From Carnobacterium gallinarum DSM 4847 (GTDB lineage: Bacteria; Bacillota; Bacilli; Lactobacillales; Carnobacteriaceae), in contig NZ_JQLU01000003.1 of assembly GCF_000744375.1 (NCBI RefSeq), positions 124,001-188,000 on the forward strand: DNA of 64,000 nucleotides, read 5' to 3'. The notes beneath the pieces were generated by a model. The model was not told where the DNA came from. It saw only the letters and a program-made list of their open reading frames with translations, and made no database searches. The translations under genes and the position numbers were made by a program. Positions within the stretch are counted from its first letter, which is position 1, and every line of letters begins with the position of its first letter. Below are positions 17,119 to 24,640 of the stretch, piece by piece.

Positions 17119-17821
17119 TCACGGATAAAATATGATTTTATCAATTAATCCCTTATTTTTTAATTCGTTAATTAAAATAGTTCTATGTTTAGAAGTCAAG
17201 TTAGTAGTATTAATGATTAAATCATGACTTCTATCTAATTCTTTCATTATACTTTCCATTGCTTTATCTAAAGTAAAAGCTCCTTTTTTAGGAGAAGTAT
17301 GACCATTTGGATAAGAAATAAAACTTTTAACATCGTATTTTTTTCCCTGTAACAGTGTCAATAAATTCCGCACCACCGTTAGCGGTTTTATCTCTTACAA
17401 TGTGTCCCAAATCTCCTCTTTCCTCTAGAGCTAAGCCAATCTCTCTCTCTAATTCTGACCCTTTCGTTATATTACCACTATGTGATGGGTCTCTAGCCAA
17501 ATCATCCAAATCAGTTTGAGTTCTTTTTATTTTTGATGGATTAGTCCCACCAGCTTTCTCAGGAACTTCAGGAACCTTACTCCCTCTATTCTTAAACCCT
17601 TTCACACCACTATACCCCGCTAATGCAAGATCCAATGTGCCAAATACTCCACGCAAAATGCGCTCTTTTCCGCTTAACTTTCGGCCACCAATCGTGTTTC
17701 CAGAGATTGATTCATAACTGTTCACACTACCTGAAACCAGGCCTAATCCCATCGCTATCTTCCATGGCAATGCCGCTCCGATAGCCAATACTGCTCCATT
17801 TACCACTGTATTGACTACCAA
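17119..17821 (-). pseudogene. Orphan toxin cassette E, frameshifted
   Basis: Two overlapping frames together make one toxin. 17821 to 17327 encodes the shared pretoxin-TG linker and the first part of a tip (KIKRTQTDLDDLARDPSHSG ... GGAEFIDTVTGKK). After a run of seven A bases at about 17338-17344 the protein goes out of frame (IRC, stop), while the other frame continues the tip (KKYDVKSFISYPNG ... LIINTTNLTSKHRTILINEL ... DKIIFYP) to 17119. Removing one A rejoins them. The first codon is TTG with no ribosome-binding site, so it is probably a silent donor rather than a gene expressed by itself. The tip looks like a small nuclease-type polymorphic toxin, but I do not recognise the family. Confidence 0.78.
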
Positions 17822-17826
17822 AGTTG

Positions 17827-17971
17827 AATCGTTTCTTTTTTAAATCATGAGTTTTTGTACAATAAATACAGCTAGCTTTTGTTAGCTAGTGGCAACTTGA
17901 TTAGTGAGGTTATGCTTACTAATCAAGGATTTATTACTTGATTACCAGTCTCGTGATAAAGTGCCTTTTTT
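17827..17971. repeat. Cassette-boundary repeat R1, copy b
   Basis: Same element as at 16359-16506, joined to the start of the cassette E linker. The CTTGATTAGT/ACTAATCAAG stem is fully complementary here. The plus-strand end has GATAAAGTGCC then a T run; the terminal stem is weaker than in copies a and d. Confidence 0.9.
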
Positions 17972-18120
17972 ATTTGATATATTTTTGAATTTCTTTTTCT
18001 TTTACAGGAACTACTCTTCCAAAATCTCCTGTATATTCTTCTCCCTCAATATCTTCTGTCCAACCACATCCTACACATTCTAACAGAACCTTATTAGACT
18101 CATCTTTATAAACTACCTTT
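17970..18120 (-). pseudogene. 3' fragment of a zinc-ribbon immunity gene
   Basis: The minus strand reads about 49 residues to a stop at 17970-17972: KVVYKDESNKVLLECVGCGW, then TEDIEGEEYTGDFGRVVPVK and EKEIQKYIK. The CxxC and the DF..VVPV tail resemble the C-terminal part of the immunity protein at 22574-23062 (VKFCDEC ... PAPKKMVEVYL). The 5' part is lost. It marks a cassette whose toxin has been deleted. Confidence 0.6.
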
Positions 18121-18122
18121 AT

Positions 18123-18239
18123 CTAATTCTTGAAGCTGTAAAGAATAAATTTAATATGACAGATGACGAAATAGAAGTTATGAAGGTTACTTGTCATAAA
18201 ACAATTTCTAAAAGAAGCGGAAAAAAAAGAGAACGATAA
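18123..18239 (+). pseudogene. Short coding remnant of unknown origin
   Basis: The plus strand reads LILEAVKNKFN then MTDDEIEVMKVTCHKTISKR and SGKKRER to a stop at 18237-18239. An ATG is at 18156 but has no ribosome-binding site. Charge pattern and helix content look protein-like, opposite in direction to the cassettes. It may be a leftover of a mobile element. Confidence 0.3.
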
Positions 18240-18262
18240 GAATGACTCTTCTAGTCCGTAAA

Positions 18263-18455
18263 ACACTATAAATAAAGTCAATAGATCGTTAGGCTTTCCT
18301 AAGGTCGCTATTGACTTTATTTATTGGCACGTACTTTTAATAGTGCCCGAGGAACTCACAAAATAGCATCTACCTTATTGTTCCTCAAGCCTTTTTAGCC
18401 TAACATATCTACCGTTTGCATTAGTATCTGAATTTGTTCTTCAAAATCTTATCGA
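18263..18455. repeat. Intergenic repeat R2, copy a
   Basis: About 190 bases homologous to 22296-22490. It contains a long hairpin at 18268-18324 (outer stem AAATAAAGTCAATAG and complement, inner stem TTAGG/CCTAA). On the minus strand, before the hairpin, a coding tail reads DFEEQIQILMQTVDMLG then stop. It follows the immunity gene of cassette D. Confidence 0.75.
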
Positions 18456-18483
18456 TTATTATAAAAGAACACTCTTATGACAA

Positions 18484-18867
18484 TTAGACTTTTAAGACGT
18501 GCTTTATTTCTAACAATAGACTACTTATCTCATCATCTAAAGAGATATATTTTTTAATATTTCTTTCTAAATAATTATAAAAATCTGTAAACATAAGATA
18601 CGCTTGACTATTTTCATTTATAGTTGACGCAATTGCATCAACTTCAATCAAAATATGACAATCATCTAAAGGGATTTTCAACTGAGATAAATCAAATTCA
18701 TCTAAATCTTCTTTGAATAAAATAGCTTTTCGTTCAATAACACACCCTTCTTTGAGACTGAAATGTTTCAACACTTTTTTTATTCTCTTTCTCATGCCTA
18801 ATTCTGTAAAAATTTCATCTAAAAGAACTTCAATATCTTCAGTTTTTGTTATTAATCTATATTCCAT
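18484..18867 (-). CDS. Candidate immunity protein of cassette D
   Basis: 127 residues, acidic and helical, with no signal peptide or membrane segment (RLITKTEDIEVLLDEIFTELG ... KYISLDDEISSLLLEIKHVL). Its ATG at 18865-18867 follows AAGGAGAAAATA, 10 bases after the cassette D toxin stop. Position and its own good ribosome-binding site suggest that it can be translated independently, as immunity genes of orphan cassettes often are. No family recognised. Confidence 0.7.
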   Translation of the reverse strand: MEYRLITKTEDIEVLLDEIFTELGMRKRIKKVLKHFSLKEGCVIERKAILFKEDLDEFDLSQLKIPLDDCHILIEVDAIASTINENSQAYLMFTDFYNYLERNIKKYISLDDEISSLLLEIKHVLKV

Positions 18868-18877
18868 TATTTTCTCC

Positions 18878-19591
18878 TTAGTCCAAAATTGGATAAAAAT
18901 TCTTTACATTTCCAAACTCATCAAGATAACCAATAAAATTTAAACCATTTGAAGCAGTACCTTCAATCCTTCCATTGATTAACTTCCCATTTTGCATAGC
19001 TTCAGACCCTAATTCATACATTTTGTCATCACTAATAATAGATGGATCATAAAGTGTTTTCGGGTCTCTCGCATTTTTATAAGTAACAGGGTCCGCAACA
19101 TTTCCTGTTATATCTTTTCTTGGTATTCTATATTCTACTTCATAAACGCCATCAATAGTTGGATGAGAGGTTTTAGAAATGACTAAATCATCTCCATTAA
19201 TACCTTGACTCTGTAAAGCTTTATAAAACTCATCTGCATTATGCCCACCACTAATTCCTTTTTTGGTACTTATTCCTTCAACATTTTTTAAATGATTTTT
19301 CGCATTTTCACCAATTTTTAAATTCCCAGCCCCACTAGCTTTCTCAGGAATTTCAGGAACCTTACTCCCTCTATTCTTAAACCCTTTCACACCACTATAT
19401 CCCACTAATGCAAGATCCAATGCACCAAATACTCCACGCAGAATGCGCTCTTTTCCGCTTAACTCTCGACCACCAATTGTGTTTCCTGAGATTGCTTCAT
19501 AACTGTTCACACTACCTGATACCAAGCCTAATCCCATCGCTATTTTCCATGGCAATGCCGCTCCAATAGCCAATATAGCAGAATTTACCAC
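18878..19591 (-). CDS. Orphan toxin cassette D: pretoxin-TG linker plus EndoU/CdiA-like tip
   Basis: 237 residues. Residues 1-88 are the shared linker (LAIGAALPWKIAMGLGLVSG, ISGNTIGGRELSGKERIL). The tip from about residue 95 has GISGGHNADEFYKAL, YEVEYRIPRKDITG, LYDPSIISDDKMYELG and NGLNFIGYLDEFGNVKNFYP, a set seen in CdiA-type C-terminal toxins annotated as EndoU-like RNases. This family call is from memory of motifs. The first codon is a GTG inside the linker with no ribosome-binding site, so expression as it stands is doubtful. It lacks the secretion-targeting N-terminus. Confidence 0.72.
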   Translation of the reverse strand: MVNSAILAIGAALPWKIAMGLGLVSGSVNSYEAISGNTIGGRELSGKERILRGVFGALDLALVGYSGVKGFKNRGSKVPEIPEKASGAGNLKIGENAKNHLKNVEGISTKKGISGGHNADEFYKALQSQGINGDDLVISKTSHPTIDGVYEVEYRIPRKDITGNVADPVTYKNARDPKTLYDPSIISDDKMYELGSEAMQNGKLINGRIEGTASNGLNFIGYLDEFGNVKNFYPILD

Positions 19592-19610
19592 TATATTGAC
19601 TACAAAAGTT

Positions 19611-19757
19611 GAATCGTTTCTTTTTTAAATCATGAGTTTTTGTACAATAAATACAGCTAGCTTTTGTTAGCTAGTGGCAACTTGATTAGTGAGTGTTTGC
19701 TTACTATCAAGGCTTTACCGCTCGACTCCAATCAAATGGTAAAGCACCTTTTTTATT
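19611..19757. repeat. Cassette-boundary repeat R1, copy c
   Basis: Same element as at 16359-16506, almost identical to copy a over its whole length, and joined to the start of the cassette D linker. Confidence 0.9.
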
Positions 19758-19797
19758 TTATTTATCTTTAAATAATTTCTCACTATAGTGCTTCGTT

Positions 19798-20184
19798 TTA
19801 CTCTCCTAAAAGCATATTAACTCTTAGAGAATACATTTCATCCCTATCAATTTCAAAATCTCCTTTTGAAATAAGATCATCAAAATTGCTTAAATCTGTT
19901 TTATAGCATAAAAAATCATCTGATGATAAATCTTTTAAACCAATGCTCTTTATTTTTTCTATTCTACTAAAAATATAGTCTGGTATAAACTTTTGTTTTA
20001 AACTTAAAATCGCAAGGTTTAAAAATACAGAAACATACTCTGACTCATCTTTTCTCATTGGAATTACTGATTCTTCAAAAGTAGCATCTATTGACTGCTT
20101 TTCCGTAAATTTTTGCTCATTTCTAAATTCTTCATAAATTTCTAAGGTACAATCTTTAGCTTCAATATATTTTTTTTCGTTCAT
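19798..20184 (-). CDS. Candidate immunity protein of cassette C
   Basis: 128 residues, soluble, helical and acidic (NEKKYIEAKDCTLEIYEEFRNEQKFTEKQS ... DRDEMYSLRVNMLLGE). It starts 14 bases after the deaminase-type toxin stop, with GGGAGAAAAAA before the ATG. No known family recognised; the role is inferred from position directly after a toxin tip. Confidence 0.7.
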   Translation of the reverse strand: MNEKKYIEAKDCTLEIYEEFRNEQKFTEKQSIDATFEESVIPMRKDESEYVSVFLNLAILSLKQKFIPDYIFSRIEKIKSIGLKDLSSDDFLCYKTDLSNFDDLISKGDFEIDRDEMYSLRVNMLLGE

Positions 20185-20198
20185 TTTTTTCTCCCAGT

Positions 20199-20960
20199 TT
20201 AATATTTAGTATATATATTCAACGTTACCTTTGGATATTTGTATCTAAATTCTAATATAAGATTCGTACAACTTTGACATGTAGGTAATTCTGTGTATAA
20301 ATCTATAACTCCTTTAGTGTTGAAATCAATTTTTGAAGCAATATCCTCCAAAATTTTTGCTTCTGTGTCATTAAATCTTGGAAACCTGTCATCCACATAT
20401 GATGTTAAAGCTTTTTTATCTTTAGTAACTGAAAAATCTGCTAAATCATAACCCTTACTAGAATCGCTATGAATTCCACTATGAGCTACATATTCATTTT
20501 TTAATCCATCTATTTGTACATCTGCAATTGCGACATTTCCATCCGCTCTCAAACGCTTATTTGGCATTTGCTCTCTTAATTTGTCGCCTCTTTTTTGAAA
20601 ATTCTCAACTTTTTGTGTTTTAGTAAGTCCACCAGCTTTCTCAGGAACTTCAGGAACCTTACTCCCTCTATTCTTAAACCCTTTCACACCACTGTACCCC
20701 GCTAATGCAAGATCCAATGTGCCAAATACTCCACGCAAAATGCGCTCTTTTCCGCTTAACTTTCGGCCACCAATCGTGTTTCCAGAGATTCCTTCATAAC
20801 TGTTCACACTACCTGAAACCAAGCCTAATCCCATCGCTATTTTCCATGGCAATGCCGCTCCGATAGCCAATACTGCTCCATTTACCACGGTATTGACTAC
20901 TAAATTCATTTTCTTTTCATTGAAAGATGTGTACTCAAACGCTGTACTCGCAAAAGCCAA
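20199..20960 (-). CDS. Orphan toxin cassette C: pretoxin-TG linker plus deaminase tip
   Basis: 253 residues. Residues 1-110 copy the full toxin from AFASTAFEYTSFNEKK through the pretoxin-TG linker. The tip (about 113-253) carries the toxin-deaminase pattern: a strand with IADVQIDGLKNEYVAHSG, the glutamate box NDTEAKILEDIA (Glu200), then LYTELPTCQSCTNLILEFRYKYP with the two metal cysteines Cys228 and Cys231. This fits the BURPS668_1122-type deaminase toxins (Pfam Toxin-deaminase), zinc enzymes acting on nucleic acid bases. Homology to the full toxin continues upstream to about 21004 but a 4-base gap breaks the frame. The TTG start has only a weak GAGG before it. Confidence 0.82.
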   Translation of the reverse strand: MAFASTAFEYTSFNEKKMNLVVNTVVNGAVLAIGAALPWKIAMGLGLVSGSVNSYEGISGNTIGGRKLSGKERILRGVFGTLDLALAGYSGVKGFKNRGSKVPEVPEKAGGLTKTQKVENFQKRGDKLREQMPNKRLRADGNVAIADVQIDGLKNEYVAHSGIHSDSSKGYDLADFSVTKDKKALTSYVDDRFPRFNDTEAKILEDIASKIDFNTKGVIDLYTELPTCQSCTNLILEFRYKYPKVTLNIYTKY

Positions 20961-21077
20961 TGCTTCATATTCCTCATAGGTCCTACACCCGACTCTTGTT
21001 GGAGCGGAAAATACTCTTCCTTGGATTTCTAGGGGCTATAAATTGAGCTATATAAGTAGAAAAAGAAACGACCAAGT

Positions 21078-21211
21078 TCAATCGTTTCTTTTTTAAATCA
21101 TGAGTTTTTTTTACAATGAATACAGCTAATTGGCAACTTGATTAGTGAGTGCATTCTTACTAATCAAGGCTTTACTATCTGACTCCAATCAGGTAGTAAA
21201 GTGCCTTTTTT
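21078..21211. repeat. Cassette-boundary repeat R1, copy d (shorter)
   Basis: Same element as the other R1 copies but lacking the CTAGC/GCTAG hairpin segment. It keeps the CTTGATTAGT repeat and has the best plus-strand terminator of the four (GGCTTTACTA...TAGTAAAGTGCC then T6). It abuts the 3' end of the immunity B gene. Confidence 0.85.
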
Positions 21212-21809
21212 AATTATAATTGTTGAAATACTCAATAATTATATTTTGCATAGAATCATTATTAATTGTATCATCGCTAATAAAATTTAAAAATAAATCA
21301 TAAACTTCTTGGTTTTTATACTTAGATAGAAGTTTACAAATAGACAACAACATTTCTGATTCTATATTGTGATTATTTTGAAAATATTTAGCTAATACTT
21401 TGGCTGAATTGTCATTTATTTTATTTTCTACCACTTCAATAAATATAATTTTTTCATAGCTTGAATAATCTTCTGATGTAATTAATTCAATAAGCTCATC
21501 TTTATTTAAATCCTCTTTAAATATTTTTAATCGACTCTTATCTACATCATTTCTAGCTTTTTTGTCGTCATTATAATAATTTTCTAAAAAAGTGGGATAA
21601 TCAACTAACTCATAAACTAATGAAGTCATATCTTTAATGTACGAACTAATATTTTCTTTGTAAACCTGAAAATCTTTAAGTTCATATATTGATAATCCTC
21701 CAAAATCATCAACTATTCTAATTTCATTTTCTTTTTTTATAAGAACTGGATAGAGTTTATTAATAGTAATATCTCTATTTGCTTTGTTAGAAATTACTTT
21801 TACAATCAT
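21210..21809 (-). CDS. Candidate immunity protein of cassette B
   Basis: 199 residues. The N-terminal half is beta-rich (VISNKANRDITINKLYPVLIKKENEIRIVDDFGG). The C-terminal half is helical and HEAT-like (AKVLAKYFQNNHNIESEMLLSICKLLSKYKNQEVYDLFLNFI). It starts one base after the cassette B toxin stop, which suggests coupled translation. Immunity role from position; family unknown. Confidence 0.7.
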   Translation of the reverse strand: MIVKVISNKANRDITINKLYPVLIKKENEIRIVDDFGGLSIYELKDFQVYKENISSYIKDMTSLVYELVDYPTFLENYYNDDKKARNDVDKSRLKIFKEDLNKDELIELITSEDYSSYEKIIFIEVVENKINDNSAKVLAKYFQNNHNIESEMLLSICKLLSKYKNQEVYDLFLNFISDDTINNDSMQNIIIEYFNNYN

Positions 21810-21810
21810 A

Positions 21811-22245
21811 TTATCTAACCCCCTTTGGTATAAAATTATTATCTAAGTCTATAATCCAAAAATCATCAGTAAGCCCATTCCTAATTTTAAGGTCTTTAGG
21901 AATTGGTACTTTCATTTTCACATCATAAAAACTACTTTTACCAGTTTTTAAATTCTGATAATAGTGAATCTTTCCTTTCCCCATTGACGTTTCATAACTA
22001 TATGTTGACTCCATTTTCGCCCAGTCTGACATGGAACTTCCATCCTTAGTAAGTTCAGAAACTACCTTAGGATCTTTTAAATCAGAACCAGATATAATAG
22101 GTTTTGAGTTTTCGAGTATATCACCTTTCATTAACTCATTTTTATACTTTTGGTATTGAATACTATTTTTTGAGTTCTTTGTAACATCAGTCCCACCAGC
22201 TTTCTTAGAAGGAACCTTACTCCCTCTAATCTTAAACCCTTTCAC
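21811..22245 (-). CDS. Orphan toxin cassette B with deleted linker
   Basis: 144 residues starting with the end of the linker (KGFKIRGSKVP) and then a tip (KNSIQYQKYKNELMKGDILE ... TYSYETSMGKGKIHYYQNLK ... IIDLDNNFIPKGVR). Upstream, the linker is broken: at 22258-22261 the sequence jumps from the KGF end to the PWKIAM part, an internal deletion of about 190 bases compared with other copies. It then ends at about 22280 against repeat R2. The GTG start has no ribosome-binding site. Tip family not recognised. Confidence 0.65.
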   Translation of the reverse strand: MKGFKIRGSKVPSKKAGGTDVTKNSKNSIQYQKYKNELMKGDILENSKPIISGSDLKDPKVVSELTKDGSSMSDWAKMESTYSYETSMGKGKIHYYQNLKTGKSSFYDVKMKVPIPKDLKIRNGLTDDFWIIDLDNNFIPKGVR

Positions 22246-22573
22246 ACCACTATACCCCGCGGCAATGCGGCTCCGATAGCGCTGAAGAAAGAGAACACTG
22301 TAAAGAAAGTCAATAGTCCGCTAGGCTCTCCTAACATCGCTATTAACTTTCTTTATTGGGTATGTGCTTTTGATAGTATCTGAAAAACTCATGAAATAGC
22401 TAGTACCTTGACTTGTCCCTCGAGCCTTTTCAGCATAACATGCCCACCGCTTGCATTAATATTTGAATTTGTTCTTTCAAACCTTTTCTACCTAATCCTC
22501 AGAATCTAGCAAAATAGTGGAGAAAAAACTGAATTAGTGAATAGCAAACAATCAAGTTGTCCTAGTATTTTTC
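22246..22573. repeat. Broken linker and R2 copy b
   Basis: 22246-22282 is the residue of the deleted linker. 22296-22490 is R2, homologous to 18263-18455, with a hairpin at 22300-22356. In this copy a T:A pair of the stem is changed to G:C on both sides, keeping the pairing. On the minus strand the coding tail reads KEQIQILMQAVGMLC then stop. From 22490 to 22573 only a degenerate trace of R1-like sequence is seen. Confidence 0.72.
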
Positions 22574-23062
22574 TTATTTTCCACTTAAATATACTTCTAC
22601 CATTTTTTTTGGTGCTGGAACAAGATCTTCTTCAATTTCTACATGTTCATTTCTAATTCCCGTATACAAACATTCATCACAAAATTTAACCAATATATCC
22701 TCTTTACTAACCATTGTTGTTAATCGTAAATTACTATCATTACAGCTAGGACATAACTCTTCTGTCATGTAAGCACTTAAATCCCATATCAATGATGAGA
22801 CTTGATTAGAAAGTTCTTCTTCACTTAAACCTTCTATAACCTTATTTGTATAAAAAGGGATAGCTATTTCAAAATTGTCATCAGAATGACCTAGAATTAA
22901 ACCTACAGAATCCACTCTCGTTATTGCATCTAGGTAATCTATAGATGTATATTTTGAAAACACAGAATAATACTTGTTCACATATCCAATAAGGTCATCA
23001 AAGAACCTATTCAAATTATTGGTTTCAAATTTTTTGTAAATGGCTAAAATATCTTCTTTCAT
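22574..23062 (-). CDS. Candidate immunity protein of the full-length toxin
   Basis: 162 residues with a helical N-terminal half and a zinc-ribbon pair of CxxC motifs (ELCPSCNDS ... VKFCDECLY) near residues 103 and 126. It lies 9 bases after the toxin stop with AGGAGG before its ATG. No signal peptide, so it probably acts in the cytoplasm on the C-terminal tip. The fragment at 17970-18120 seems to belong to the same family. Specificity is inferred from adjacency. Confidence 0.75.
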   Translation of the reverse strand: MKEDILAIYKKFETNNLNRFFDDLIGYVNKYYSVFSKYTSIDYLDAITRVDSVGLILGHSDDNFEIAIPFYTNKVIEGLSEEELSNQVSSLIWDLSAYMTEELCPSCNDSNLRLTTMVSKEDILVKFCDECLYTGIRNEHVEIEEDLVPAPKKMVEVYLSGK

Positions 23063-23071
23063 ATTCTCCTC

Positions 23072-24322
23072 CTAAGGTTTGGGTACAGGGTAAGTAGTAA
23101 TTATATTCCCTGCTTTATCCGTGATAACCTTTATCCATGTTGTTGTTTGACCACCTAAGCTAGGCTTAACAGTGCCAACATTTTTACCTATATCTATTAC
23201 TCTTTCGAACCCTCCAGATTCTATCTGATTTACAGGTGTGTTTACAACTTGTTTTGATTGCAATATATTTTTTAAATCTGACTCAGGAATTGTAAACTGT
23301 CCTGCATTTTTCGAAGGATTGTAATGTCTATCTCTGACATGCTTCATCCCCGCATTTTTTGATGGGCTAAATCTAGTCGGATTTTCTGCTAAATTTACTC
23401 TTGACTGCACAACTCCAACATTAGGCTTTGTAACATCAGCCCCACCAGCTTTCTCAGGAACTTCAGGAACCTTACTCCCTCTATTCTTAAACCCTTTCAC
23501 ACCACTATACCCCGCTAATGCAAGATCCAATGTGCCAAATACTCCACGCAAAATGCGCTCTTTTCCGCTTAACTTTCGGCCACCAATCGTGTTTCCAGAG
23601 ATTCCTTCATAACTGTTCACACTACCAGAAAGTAAACCTAATCCCATCGCTATTTTCCATGGCAATGCCGCTCCGATAGCCAATACCGCTCCATTTACCA
23701 CGGTATTGACTACTAAATTTGTTTTCTTTTCATTGAAAGACGTGTACTCAAACGCTGTACTCGCAAAGGCCAACGCTTCATATTCCTCATACGTACATCC
23801 TACACCCGACTCTTGTTGGAGTGCAAGATACTCAGCCTTCATGTACGTTGTCAGTGGGCTTTTTCGGTACATTAAATCCGTTAAGCTAACCTGTTGAAGC
23901 GACCCATTTCGATCCATTCCATCTGCTGAATAATTCGGGTTGGGAATCGCTACTTTAGCCGGTGTCGTTTCAGATGCAATATCAAAATGACTGAGCTTTT
24001 CCACAAATTGATCCATGCTTTGTAAAAAAGGATAATCTATACTACTAGACAATTCATCTGGAATCTTCGTCACAGCTTGCTGCAGCCAGTACATTTTTTC
24101 ACCCCAAACATCGTACTGACTTGGGTACTGGCGCACATCTAAACGGATGACGTAATCTTTGTCATATCTCGCAATGTCATCCTCGGCTTTCTCAATCTCT
24201 CTCGCCGCTTTCTTTAGTAATTCAACCACAGACAAGCCTTCTTCATTGGCACCATCTGAGCCTAACCATTGAGTGGCTTGGATTTTATTCAACCAGTCTT
24301 CTTCATTATACCCCACATCCAT
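23072..24322 (-). CDS. T7SS-type polymorphic toxin with pretoxin-TG domain
   Basis: 416 residues. A helical N-terminal targeting region (about 1-200, with WLG at 19-21) lacks a classic LXG signature. The pretoxin-TG linker follows (about 203-290: hydrophobic LAIGAALPWKIAMGLGLLSG, then GISGNTIGGRKLSGKERILRG). The C-terminal tip (about 295-416) has GMKHVRDRHYNPSK (His328, His333), then WIKVITDKAGNIITTYPVP, a layout like small BECR-fold ribonucleases such as RelE/EndoU relatives. It has no signal peptide; export would need an ESX/YukAB-type machine, not in this window. It is the only cassette with the targeting region, and is part of an operon starting near 26088. Confidence 0.82.
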   Translation of the reverse strand: MDVGYNEEDWLNKIQATQWLGSDGANEEGLSVVELLKKAAREIEKAEDDIARYDKDYVIRLDVRQYPSQYDVWGEKMYWLQQAVTKIPDELSSSIDYPFLQSMDQFVEKLSHFDIASETTPAKVAIPNPNYSADGMDRNGSLQQVSLTDLMYRKSPLTTYMKAEYLALQQESGVGCTYEEYEALAFASTAFEYTSFNEKKTNLVVNTVVNGAVLAIGAALPWKIAMGLGLLSGSVNSYEGISGNTIGGRKLSGKERILRGVFGTLDLALAGYSGVKGFKNRGSKVPEVPEKAGGADVTKPNVGVVQSRVNLAENPTRFSPSKNAGMKHVRDRHYNPSKNAGQFTIPESDLKNILQSKQVVNTPVNQIESGGFERVIDIGKNVGTVKPSLGGQTTTWIKVITDKAGNIITTYPVPKP

Positions 24323-24640
24323 CTATAAAATCCTCCCACCAGGAACTTTTTCCCCTGGTTCGTCGATTCCTCTTCCTAAACTTTCATCCAGCTCCACAAA
24401 GGTCTCTCCTGTAAATTTCACATACTCGTCTACTCGTTGATAATGTCCCAACAAACCTGCAACGTGCTGTGTTAACACTGGATACATGCCAATCTGTCCC
24501 ATGGCATCCCCTGCTTCATAAAAATCAATCTGCTCTAATTTCTCTGCTGCTTTATAGGCAACTTCTAACTGCGTCACTGCTTTTTTTAAGGAGGTTTGAA
24601 TATCGGCTAATTCATCTGGATTAACTTGAATTTTCCCCAT
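24323..24640 (-). CDS. WXG100-like small helical partner protein
   Basis: 105 residues, helical, with a heptad-like core (ADIQTSLKKAVTQLEVAYKAAEKLEQIDFYEAGDAMGQIG). No clear WXG. It ends directly against the toxin start and overlaps the preceding gene by one base, so translation is probably coupled. Size and place match the small LXG-associated helical proteins that bind the toxin N-terminus for T7 export. Family number not assigned. Confidence 0.7.
   Translation of the reverse strand: MGKIQVNPDELADIQTSLKKAVTQLEVAYKAAEKLEQIDFYEAGDAMGQIGMYPVLTQHVAGLLGHYQRVDEYVKFTGETFVELDESLGRGIDEPGEKVPGGRIL

Noticed and set aside
16359-21211. R1 copies as a CRISPR or attachment sites
   Set aside because: Units are about 145 bases with over 1 kb between them, tied to toxin cassettes; no integrase gene is present and no spacer pattern exists.
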